A stretch of 64,000 nucleotides of DNA from Dactylis glomerata (taxonomy: Eukaryota; Streptophyta; Magnoliopsida; Poales; Poaceae): positions 556,487 through 620,486 of the forward strand of contig QXEO01001819.1 in NCBI GenBank assembly GCA_007115705.1, written 5' to 3'. Both the position numbers and the translations under genes were made by a program. Under the pieces are notes generated by a model. It was not told the DNA's origin. It saw only the letters and a program-made list of their open reading frames with translations, and did not search any database. Numbering within the stretch: the first letter of the stretch is position 1; every line of letters starts with the position of its first letter. Shown here piece after piece: positions 54,780 to 64,000 of this stretch.

Positions 54780-57210
54780 AGAAACAAGTCTGAACTACTC
54801 CTACATGAGGAACATAAATTTAGTCTACTTGAATCAAAATCACACTTGAATTGGTACAAAAATTATAACGTGAGGAACAAATCAAATCTGCATGAGGAAC
54901 AAAAACAGTTGGAAAAAGGGAAATAAATAGCAAGGAACAAATTTGTTTTGAAAATAATATTCTGAAATAAGAGGAACACAACTTTTTGAATAGAGGAAAA
55001 ATCATTTTAGCGCTCAAGGAATAAAATTGAACATCATAGGGAACAAAAAAAAATCAAGGAACAATTTTTTTAAACTATTTTTCTGAAATAGGAGAAACAA
55101 ATCTGTTTGAATAACTAGAACAAAATTGTTTTAGCACTTGAACTTCAGAGGGAACAAAAATAAACATCAAGGAACAAAATAATTTGTAGAACTAAAATTT
55201 TAAAATAAGAGGAACAAATCTCTATGAATAAAGAAACTAAAGAATGTACGTCTCGGAATAAAAATGAACTTCACAGGGAAAAAATAAACATCAAGCAACA
55301 AAATAACTTCTGGAACTATTTAAAATAAAATAAGAGGCACATCTTTCTGAATGAAGAAACAAAACGCGATACGTCTAGGAACAAAAAATGAACTTTAGAG
55401 GGAACAAAAATAAACATCAAGGAACAAAATAATTTGTAGAACTAAATTTTAAAATAAGAGGAACAAATCTCTATGAATAAAGAAACTAAACGATGTACGT
55501 CTGGGAATAAAAATAAACTTTAAAGGAAACAAAAATAACATCAAGGAATAAAATAATTTGTGGAACTATTTTTTAAAATAAAAGGAACAAATCTTTCTAA
55601 ATGAAGAAACAAAACGCTATATGTCTAGGAACAAAAAATGAACTTCAGAGAGAACAAAAATAAACATCAAGGAACAAAATAATTTGTGGAACTAATTTAC
55701 TAAAATAAGAGGAACAAATCTCTATAAATAAAGAAACAAAATGTTGTATGTACGGGAACAAAAATGAACTTCACAGGGAACAAAAATAACATCAAGGAAC
55801 AAAATAATTTGTGGAACTATTTTTAAAAAATAATAGGAACAAATCTTTCTGAATAAAGAAATAAAACGCTATACGTCTGAGAATAAAATGAACTTCAACA
55901 GAACAAAAATAAACGTCAAGGAAGAAACTAATTTGTGGAACTAATTTTCTAAAATAAGAGGAACAAATCTCTATGAATAAAGAAACAAAATGTTGTACGT
56001 ACGGGAACAAAAATGAACTTCACAAGGAACAAAAATAAACATCAAGAACAAAATAATTTGTGGAACTATTTTTTAAAAATAATAGGAACAAATCTTTCTA
56101 AATAAAGTAATAAAACGCTATACGTCTGAGAACAAAATGAACTTCAAGGGAACAAAAATAAACATCAAGGAATAAACTAATTTGTGGAACTAATTTTCGA
56201 AAATAAGAGGAACAAATCTCTATGAATAAAGAAATAAAATGTTGTACGTCCGGGAACAAAAATCAACTTCACAGGGAACAAAAATAAACATCAAGGAACA
56301 AAATAATTTGTGGAACTATTTTAAAAAATATAAGAGAAACAAATCTTTCTGAATAAAGAAATAAAACACTATACGTGTGAGAACAAAATGAACTTCAAGG
56401 GAACAAAAATAAACATCAAGGAACAAAATAGTTTGTGGAACTAATTTTCTGAAATAGGAGGATCAAATCTCTCTGAAAGAAACATAACGCTTTACGTCCA
56501 GGAACAAAAATGAACTTCAGAGGGAACAAAAATAAAAACATCAAGGAAACAAAAAAAAGTGAAACTAATTTTCTAAAATAAGAGGAACAAATCTCTTTGA
56601 ATAAAGAAAAAACACTATACGTGCGGAAACAAAAGTAAACATCAAGGAACAAAATAATTTGTGAAACTAATTTTCTAAAATAAGAGGAACAAATCTCTCT
56701 ACATAAAGAAACAAAACGCTACACGACTGGGAACAAAAATGAACTTCACAGAGAACAAAAAGAAAGAAATAAATTAAAATAAATAAATAAACTGAAAATT
56801 AAAAAGAAAACATGAAAAAGAAAATAGAAAGGATCAAAAAGAAAGGAAACATCTACAAAGAAAAAAAGAAAATAGAAAGAATCAAAGAAAAAGAAACATC
56901 TACCAAAGATATATATTTGAGAACAAAAATAAATATCATAGGGAACAAAAATAAATATCAAGGAACAAAAACTTTGTGAAAATAATTCTCTAAAATAAGA
57001 GGAACAAATCTTTCTAAATGAAGAAATATATTGTTATACATCAGGGAACAAAAATGAACATGACATTGAAAAATTAAGGAACAAAATCAAGGGAAAATAA
57101 TTTCCAAAAATAAAGTGGAACAAATATTTCTAAAAAAATGAACAAATAACAATACATTTTGAAACCAAAAAGAAGTATATCACAGAGAACAAAAAGTAAA
57201 AATGTATTTA
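54780..57210. repeat. A-rich tandem array, unit about 123 bp
   Basis: About 17-20 degenerate units containing in order AACTTCA.AGGGAACAAAAAT, AAACATCAAGGAACAAAATA, TTTGTGGAACTA, AAATAAGAGGAACAAATCT and AAAGAAACAAAACG. The AAACATCAAGGAAC landmark recurs near 55165, 55409, 55664, 56160, 56288, 56411 and 56637, mostly at multiples of 120-128 bp. Edges are diverged and the centre is best conserved. Confidence 0.88.
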
Positions 57211-57559
57211 AAAGTAAAGAAAAATAATAAAATAGAAAAAAAGAGTGAAAGAAACATATGAAAATAAAAAATAATAAAGAAGAATCCTCACTAGATCCTA
57301 CGTAGTCTAATACAAGCTAGATCAAATGAGTCCCGTCCGATCGATGCTAGCTGAAAAAACAAAGAAAACTAATCACGCTGAAACATACCCTATACCAGGC
57401 TAGCACAGTTTTGCATCTGTGAACTCTAATTTAGCTAGGTTGCTTCGTGTCACCTTCACGACCGTGTCCAGCCGAAGGAATAAAGAAGGAAAGCAACCAA
57501 CGAGCAGCGACACGGCTAAACGGGCCGAGCCCATACGAAAAATCCTTTAGCGAAACGGT

Positions 57560-57585
57560 GCTCCCTGGCGCGCGCGCTAGGGAGC
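57560..57585. other. Short perfect-arm hairpin
   Basis: GCTCCCT (57560-57566) and AGGGAGC (57579-57585) enclose GGCGCGCGCGCT. It could be an element end; no duplication or CTRR follows. Confidence 0.4.
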
Positions 57586-58079
57586 AGTTTCCGTTTGTAC
57601 AACAGCTAGCCCGCACGTGGGAGAAGGCCTGCCCAAGCAGCAAAGCCGGCCCACCCCACCGACCATCACACGAAACAACAACGGGCAAGTGCTCTCAAAT
57701 CGCTCGATCAGGAGTAAGCTTACAGCTTAGGTTACATGTGAACCACCATTCTGCTGCATGTCAAGCTTCTAGCTCTCGTTCTTGTTGACTGTAATGCTCA
57801 GGTTGAGTCTCATATGAAGGCCGCTGCTACAGCATCTGCTGGTAAATTGAAAGAAGAAATAGTACCAGTTCATACAAAGGTAATGTAGTCCTTTGTTTCC
57901 TCCTTCTAAATAACTATATACAGTATTTTCTTAATAAAATCGTCATAATCTATCCCATGCAGTTTCAAACCATATCTGGAGCCGCTTACGATGAAAATAG
58001 ATTGTCATAACACGTCTATCATCTTTTTTTAAATAGAACAGAGTGACTGGACTGACACGTCAGCATTTCACCTACGTGT

Positions 58080-58540
58080 CATATCCCACGGACCGACGAC
58101 AGCCAGGTCCCACCACCGACCTGGCAGGCAGGCCCCATGGGCAGGTCCCACGAAGTTGACGTGTTTGTCCCACCAACCACCTGATCGGTGGGCCCCATAG
58201 GCGGACCTGACAATGGATCCCACGAAGCCCCAAAGGCAGGTCCCACAGGCCCAGTCAACCGAACGGACCTGGTCAACCGACCTGACAGGCCAGACCCCCG
58301 GGCGGACCTAGTCAACACATCTGACAGCCAAGTCCCACCACCGACCTGGCAGGCAGGCCCCATGGGCGGGTCCCATGAAGCTGAGTGCCTGTCCGACCAA
58401 CCACCTGACCGGTGGGCCCCATAGGCGGACCTGACAATGGGCCCTCATCAACGGACCTGACAGGCTAGACCCCCGGGCAGAGCTGGTCAACACATCTGAC
58501 AGGCCGGACCCATGGGCGGACCTGGTCAACTGCGATAAAT
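58080..58540. repeat. GC-rich tandem duplication, unit about 225 bp
   Basis: Two copies start AGCCA.GTCCCACCACCGACC (58101 and 58326). Each is built of shorter strings such as GGCGGACCTG, GACAGGC..GACCC and GTCAACACATCTGACAG. Non-coding. Confidence 0.8.
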
Positions 58541-58552
58541 TGGCAAAACAAA

Positions 58553-58630
58553 TTGCGGGGGTGGGGGTCGAACCCACCACCTCGCAAAACCGGCCGGCCT
58601 CACTTTACCACCAAGATAAAGGCTTCCTTG
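58553..58630 (-). other. tRNA-like pol III promoter (possible SINE head)
   Basis: Minus strand carries TGGTAAAGTGAG (A-box-like, about 58611-58600) and GGTGGGTTCGACCCCC (B-box-like, 58578-58563) about 25-30 nt apart. The A-to-B distance and the arms do not give a clean cloverleaf, so a tRNA-derived repeat is likelier than a functional tRNA. Confidence 0.4.
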
Positions 58631-59099
58631 TGTTGTATGCTATGCAATTGTCTCTTTTTATTAAGAGGATCTCGGTAGGTTGGGCCTGGGCTGCTGCGAA
58701 CAATACTTGGGCCAATCTGGAAAAAGGCGCTTTCTAATGTATTTTTCCTCTTTATCTTTTCTATTTATTTTAAGATTTCAACACAAAAGATTTGTAGAAG
58801 TTTCATGACAAGACCAAATGAATTCAAACAAATTTTGTAAATTCTTTTTATTACATATATAATAACATAAAATCTTTTTATCCACAAAATAAATTTAAAA
58901 ACAATATTTATTCACTAGAATGACACTATGGTGTATTTAAACTGCAGTCAAAATGGCGGGCATGACTGTTTGTAGATTTGAGTGGAATCTTCTTAAAAAA
59001 ATTGTAAATCTTTGATGAAATGGCATATTGTGGACCTAAAAATCATTTTTGAAAAAAAGTATGAGGAAACTATGAAGCACTTGTAGTTCAAATTGGGCT

Positions 59100-60660
59100 C
59101 GTTCCTGCTAAATCAGGTGTATCCGAGTTGGCCGTAACTAATTCAAAAAAATCAAAAAAAAAAAATGCGAGACCTTCGCGTGGAGTCATGTTATGTCACC
59201 TAGATGCGGGAAAAAAATGAAACCATGAAAAACAAATTTTAGTAGAAAGTCCCTTCACAAAAATGACCTACGTGTGTGCCATGACGTGGGCCATAACATA
59301 GTTTGTCGGAACGAGCTAATATCGGACATGTGTGTGCCCCTTGGGATGGCGAGGAGCGCCATAGAGACCGTTTTCCGTTCCGTCCCACTAAAAGTGCTTT
59401 TTCCATTTTTCGGAGTGCTAAAATCTCGTTTTTTTTGTGAGGCAGCTACCGAAAAGACCTATCGAATGATGCGAATAACATAGCATGTAAATATTATACC
59501 TCCTAAGGTACGCATAGTTTGTCGGAACGAGCCCATATTGGACACGTGTGTGCCCCATGGGATGGCGAGGACCGCCACAGAGGCCGTTTTCCGTTTTGTC
59601 CCACGAAAAGTGCTTTTTTCATTTTCGGAGTGCCGAAATCTCCTTTTTTTGTGAGGTAGCTACCAAAACGACCTATTGAAAGATGCGAACAACATAGCAC
59701 ATAAATATTAGATCTCCTAATATACGCATATCAGCTATTGTTTTGATGCGCAAACCTTCCAAGCCATTTTCTGGATTTTGCACAAATCCTGGCGATTTCG
59801 CTCGAACCAGGGTGGGTTTGCACTGTAGCCTTTAGCACAACGCGTCCCTAATTTTTTGAAAAAATCATTTTTGGATCCGCAACACGTCATATCTTCACTT
59901 ACTTTGACCTCTCAAGCGGTACTCCCGACCGCCTGGCTGCGAGAGGAAGTTTTTAGACGTCGGGATCATTTCCAGCGAATCACGTGTATCCGAGTCAGGT
60001 GTAACTAATTCAAAAAAAAATCAAAAATATGAGAGACCTCCGCGTGGCGTCATGTTATCTCACCTAGATGCGGGAAAAAAATGAAACCATGAAAAATAAA
60101 GTTTACTAGAAAGTCCCTTCACAGAAATGACCTACCGTGTTCGAGGTTGCATGGCTTTTAGGTCAAATAACCTAGGTTTTGGCCGTCGCCATACATAGTT
60201 TTTCGGAACGAGCCCATATCAGACACGTGTGTGCCCCTTGGAACGGAGAGGAACACCACAGAGGCTGTTTTTCGTTTCGTCCCACGAAAAGTGCCTTTTC
60301 CATTTTCAGAGTGCCGAAATCTCATTTTTTTGTGAGGCAGCTACCGAAACGACCTATCGAAAGATGCGAACAACATAGCACATAAATATTAGAACTCCTA
60401 AGATACGCATATTAGCTATTGTTTTGACGTGCAAACCTTCCAAGGCATTTTCTGGATTTTGCGCAAATCTTGCGATTTCGTTGGAACCGGGGTGGGTTTG
60501 CACTGTAGCGTTCAGCACGATGCTCCCCTAATTTTTTCAAAAAATCATTTTTAGATCCGCAACACATCATATCTTCACTAACTTTGCCTTCCCAAGCGGT
60601 ACTCCCCACCGCTTGGCCCCGAGCGGAAGTTTTCAGGCGTCGGGATCATTTTTTGAATTT
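59100..60660. repeat. Nested tandem repeats (about 220 and 680 bp)
   Basis: A ~220-bp block (TCGGAACGAGC, GTGTGTGCCCC, GTCCCAC.AAAAGTGC, GAGGCAGCTACC, CATAGCA..TAAATATTA) occurs at about 59300, 59520 and 60200. The longer unit that includes it plus CAAACCTTCCAAG.CATTTTCTGG and GGGTGGGTTTGCACTGTAGC recurs with a ~680-bp spacing (59731 and 60412). The leading part with GCGTGG.GTCATGTTAT recurs at about 59180 and 60045. Non-coding. Confidence 0.8.
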
Positions 60661-61070
60661 TTTGTGCAACGAAAATTAAAACTTCCCAAATCATCATTAT
60701 TTTTCTTTCCAAGATGCACACATGTGTACAATATGGGGTCATTTGAATAAACTATACCATTGTTGTTTGGCATACCTAGCTTCTTTGGCTTGAAAGCCAC
60801 GAAACATCGTACATGGTAGCTCATGTCTAGGATGTTTTTTTTAATATTTATGATAATCCAAGTTTATTATTTTTTCTAGCAACTAGGTCAGATAACATGA
60901 CATGATGCGGAGGTTTTCTATTTTTTGATTTTTTTTGAATTATTTGAGTTGAATTTAAAATATGGTCAAAACTAGTTGTCTCGGACCAATCACAAGGTAG
61001 TACCATTGCTCCCACGGATCACCACATGAAACGGATCTAGGCCGTCCATGCGCTGATCCAATGTCACCCA
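60661..61070. other. AT-rich stretch, nothing recognised
   Basis: No gene, repeat unit or element end identified; it leads into the promoter-like region at 61079. Confidence 0.4.
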
Positions 61071-61078
61071 CCTCTCGT

Positions 61079-61117
61079 ATAAATTTGTAAAGAGGGCGAC
61101 TCACAAACCCTAACCCT
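61079..61117 (+). promoter_or_regulatory. TATA box and telo-box of a ribosomal-protein-type promoter
   Basis: TATAAAT (61079-61085) is followed about 20 bp later by AAACCCTAACCCT (61105-61117) and a CT-rich leader. Telo-boxes near the start site are common in plant ribosomal protein genes, which fits the L29 fragment downstream. Confidence 0.5.
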
Positions 61118-61299
61118 CAAACTCTAACCCTCCCATTCCCCCACCGCCGTAGCCACGTCCTCTCTTCCCTTCACCGCGTCAGATCTCTTACCTTCACCGT
61201 GCAGATCCTGAGCTAGAGAGGAGGGTGATGGCAGCAACTAAGGCGTCGGAGGCACGCGGGGACCCACCGCTGCTGCGGGCGGCACTTACAGCAACGTCT

Positions 61300-61423
61300 G
61301 GTGCTGGTGATGCTGACCTCCACCCCCGTCACTATCGTCGACATCCGCGCCGACGGGACGCTGGGCCTCCGCGAGCATGAGGTCTCTCTCCTCCGCCTCC
61401 TCGACGCTGAACCCCCAAGCACC
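61300..61423 (+). other. Unidentified exon-like piece
   Basis: Open frame reading PVTIVDIRADGTLGLREHEV and LLRLLDAEPPSTG, followed by a GTGAGA donor at about 61424. GC-rich like coding grass DNA. I do not recognise it; it may be a captured exon or untranslated leader upstream of the L29 fragment. Confidence 0.3.
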
Positions 61424-61543
61424 GGTGAGAAACACGAATCCTTGCGCCTCTCGTCCTTCTTCCTCCCGTCCCCTTTCATCGCTCCTCTGAATCCTTTGCA
61501 TTCGTCTTGTGATTCGCAGGAGCAGCAATAGAAGGGATCGGAG

Positions 61544-62496
61544 GTGGCCAAGTCGAAGAACCTCACGGCGCACAACCAGTCGTACAAGGCGCACAGGAAC
61601 GACATCGAGAATCCCAAGCACCAGCACCAGGCCTCCACCAAGAGGGTACGTTCTTCCTTTGCTTTGCTAGCGATTTCTCAATCTGAAACTAACATCTTGT
61701 CTGTGATTTGGTACTTGCTAGTTCAGATTTGCAGCTCTTATCAGTGATAGATGTTTGTGGTGCGAACTGTTTCGTAGATTGGTTAGTTTTCACCTGCATA
61801 TATCTATAGGTGGGCTAGAATTGCAATGTTATTGAGGACATTGTAACAATAATAAAATTAAATCTCACATTAGTGGTATACACTACAATTTCCATGCGTT
61901 ATATGCTAATTCATGTCAAGATCGGTTGTTGAAACTGACATTTCCGGGGGTTTAAGTGTTGGTTCTGTTGGTAGGGCTATATATCGTAATGTGTGGACTG
62001 ATGGTTGCTTGGATGATACTATATTATGTACAAATCTCTAGGACATGTTTTACTTTTATGCTGTTAGCGGTTCAGTTGCTTATGCCTAAGTGGTTGTGGA
62101 AGAGCTTTACTGAGCCCTCTCATGTACTGTACGAATATCTTCATGCTAGAATGTGGTTATAGGAGGATACATATTTCATACTGTTGTGTTTATCATTGTT
62201 GTACCTGTGGTTTAGGTAATTCAGTTTGTATATTATGTTAGGTCATGCGAATTCATACTAAGAATTGTAGGCTTGTTTTTTCCCTGAGTGTTTGTTTCTC
62301 ATTTAGGGAGAACATGACCATATTTCATGTATTGTGCAAGTCAAAAGGGTCTGCATTTTGATTCTTCTGATGGTCTATAACTAAGCATGTGGTGTTAGTT
62401 CATGAATACTGATCTATGCCTATGCATTCTTTGCTTGTAGATGAATACTCCAGGAAGCACAACAAGAAGGTTGGTGAGGGGGAAGTTGAGGAGTAA
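61544..62496 (+). pseudogene. RPL29: 60S ribosomal protein L29 (eL29) pseudogene
   Basis: The exon at 61544-61645 encodes AKSKNLTAHNQSYKAHRN and on to STKR, the characteristic start of L29, a ~60-residue protein of the large ribosomal subunit. The initiator codon has become GTG. After a GTACGT donor and a ~795-bp intron ending TTGTAG (62440), the final exon starts ATG but then jumps to the YSRKHNKK motif. About ten residues that normally stand between are missing, and the deletion puts the motif out of frame with the first exon. A TAA follows the EGEVEE tail (62494-62496). Lost start, deletion and frameshift make it non-functional. It is followed by an SRP72 fragment on the same strand. Confidence 0.85.
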
Positions 62497-62950
62497 GCTG
62501 GACGAGTTTCTAGTGATTGATATGTCTCTTGTATCGCTAGGATAAACTGTTTTGAACTTTAATCTAGTGTTCTGTATGGTCAAGGATATCTATGTCCGTA
62601 CCTAAGTTTGTCGTTGCTGGATTGGAAATGCTATTTGCAGCTTTGGGATAATTGCTTAATATGTGTGATCTTGCCTCTCTGCCTGCAATGTTTTTTTAAA
62701 TTTTTATTTAATGCGGTTTTTATACAAGTCTAAAGTGATGCATTCTTGACTAGAGTTGCTTTCGAGTCCAGTTTCTCTGAACATATCTGCTAGAAGCATC
62801 ACAGAGCTTAGTAATTTGTTACGAATAAGCATGTTTGGATTTTTTTTTATGATTAGAACTATATGTAACTTTATGTTTTCTGTTCCATGTATATACTTAT
62901 GTAACTTCCTGAGCCGATGCTGATCCACCGCTGACTCTCCCTTCATGCAG

Positions 62951-63273
62951 ACGCCAGCGGAGCCAGTCGCCGTGGAGGACTTCTTCTCGGCGCTCCACCG
63001 TCACATCAAGGCTGGTGAGTTCCCCCAGGCCATCAAGGTTGCTGACCAAGGTCAAGCACCACCCCTCTCTCTCCTACACGTTTCCGCTGTCGTGCCCTAA
63101 CCTCCACGGTACTAACACCCATGCCTAATTCTGCAGTTCTCACGGCGGCCCTAGGCGACAAGGACGTGGTGTGATTCAAGGTGGTGGCGCACATCAAGTC
63201 CGACGCGACGGACAAGGCGCTCACGGCCATCCGCGCCGATGAGCGCCTCCTCATCATTGTCAGCTACTATAAG
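62951..63273 (+). pseudogene. SRP72: SRP72 (signal recognition particle 72-kDa subunit) N-terminal fragment
   Basis: Exon one (62951-63050) reads VEDFFSALHRHIKAGEFPQA and KVADQ, the start of the TPR domain of SRP72, which binds SRP68 and the SRP RNA. The 86-bp intron (63051-63136) is GT-AG. Exon two (63137-63273) continues in phase with FKVVAHIKSDATDKALTAIR and ends SYYK at a GTGACT donor. An in-frame TGA (63172-63174) interrupts exon two. The expected initiator region just before VEDFF is not evident: the exon begins after CATGCAG, like a splice acceptor. No further SRP72 exon was found before the window ends. Confidence 0.82.
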
Positions 63274-64000
63274 GTGACTCACGTTGATCCTTCCACCATT
63301 GGTAGTGTGCTCGATCTGTCTATGATCGCTTGCTGTTGTGACTGCGTGGATCAGTAGGCTGCGATTTTAGGATTTAGAAGTGGCCAGATCTGCTTGGTGA
63401 TGACCAAGTAGAGAGTCTGTGAAGCACCTTTTAAGCCTCGAATATAACACAATAGCTTAATGTTGCTAGCGACATCTAGCAACACTGCATATAAAGTACT
63501 TAGAGAACAACATTGCATAACAAAGTTTGCTATTGAAATTTGTAATCTAGCTGATTGTTAGCCTGTTGCACAAAATTCATTTGCGATCATGAATCTGCAA
63601 TGCACACTGCTGGAGGAATATATCAAGCTGATTGTTAGCCTATTAGCCTATGAAGATTAGTTTGTGGTCTGGCAAGAACCTATGGCCCTGCAAGTTAAAT
63701 GCTTGTGTGGAGCATTTTTTCATCTGATAGTGAACATCTGTAACTTTTATCTTTATCAGACTGTTATGGGAGAACATGGGCCATTTACTTCTTATAATTG
63801 ATAATTGACATCTAGTTAAAAATTTCTTAATATGAATCTATTTTGATTCTTTGTTTGCCGGTATGATTTACTTTGCTTATAAGAAGCATTAGGTAACTGG
63901 GTTTTGTTCAGCAATGCAGGCATCCTAGTTGATAGCTGATACGGAAACACAACCAGAATTCACTATCACGTTGGATAGCAGCATAATGTGTCATGAGCCA
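63274..64000. other. AT-rich end of window, no gene recognised
   Basis: Could be intron sequence downstream of the SRP72 fragment. No exon, repeat unit or element end identified. Confidence 0.4.

Larger units (their letters stand above)
51460..57879 (+). pseudogene. KAT: 3-ketoacyl-CoA thiolase (peroxisomal KAT/PED1 type), two exons around a 6.2-kb intron
   Basis: Two exons resemble peroxisomal 3-ketoacyl-CoA thiolase, the last enzyme of fatty-acid beta-oxidation. Exon one (51460-51567, 36 codons) follows an AG acceptor, reads ARDCLLPMGLTSENVAQRFG and ends at GCT/GTAAGT. Exon two (57802-57879, 26 codons) follows ATGCTCAG and reads VESHMKAAATASAGKLKEE, ending at AAG/GTAATG. Their phases join exactly and cover adjacent residues of the protein, with no stop codon in either. 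The intron (51568-57801) is inflated by a Helitron-like end, a Stowaway, another pseudogene and a tandem array. I could not find the preceding or following thiolase exons in the window, so this is a gene fragment rather than an intact gene. Confidence 0.8.

Noticed and set aside
54780..57210. CRISPR-like array
   Set aside because: Units are contiguous degenerate tandem repeats without unique spacers, in plant nuclear DNA.
58553..58630. Functional tRNA gene
   Set aside because: Boxes are present but acceptor, anticodon and D arms do not fold cleanly.

Overview
This looks like intergenic, repeat-dominated DNA from a large grass genome, most likely Pooideae and probably Triticeae (wheat/barley/rye/Aegilops type). 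The reasons are nested LTR retrotransposons with GATACGTCTC...GACGTATCA-type termini and Asp-tRNA primer sites, Stowaway and Mutator MITEs, and broken pieces of housekeeping plant genes with GT-AG introns. I see no intact cellular gene. Family assignments come from reading motifs only; no database search was possible.

Left part (1-9.8 kb). A minus-strand remnant of the 26S proteasome subunit RPN2 (742-948) is followed by an LTR-only insertion (A, 2657-4357, target duplication CAGGT). Next is a GC-rich repetitive exon-like block on the minus strand, split by a solo LTR (E, 5071-6611). After intergenic sequence comes a perfect-format Mutator-type foldback MITE (8847-9325, 9-bp duplication).

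Central part (9.8-46.2 kb). This is a nest of LTR elements inside an unclassified repeat 'X' (9823-12043, 27785-28057, 34784-~35600; a second X copy at ~44731-46200). Element B (12044-27784, minus, duplication TTGAC) carries a broken Athila-like gag-protease. Inside it sits F (~15034-22343, minus), a truncated Tat-like gypsy element with a long gag and two intron-containing genes in antisense. Element C (28058-34783, plus, duplication ACACC) and element D (36834-43488, minus, duplication GAGTG) carry no gag or pol, only short orphan ORFs. B, C and D share a 3' non-coding module and the U3 part of the LTR. No reverse transcriptase or integrase of an LTR element is visible anywhere, so all of them appear non-autonomous.

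Right part (46.2-64 kb). A Mutator-like element with a GC-rich core (46655-47849) is followed by Stowaway MITEs, a LINE 3' remnant (zf-RVT), and two in-phase exons of a peroxisomal 3-ketoacyl-CoA thiolase (51460-51567 and 57802-57879). These exons are separated by a 6.2-kb intron that contains a Helitron-like terminus, a Stowaway, a frameshifted pseudogene of the At1g65710-like family, and a ~123-bp A-rich tandem array. Further tandem repeats (58.0-60.7 kb) lead to a promoter-like region and fused fragments of ribosomal protein L29 and SRP72 (61.0-63.3 kb), both broken.

The most unusual observation is a hairpin in the transcribed part of the A/B/C LTRs. Its stem sequence differs between copies, even between the two LTRs of C, while base pairing is kept by paired changes.
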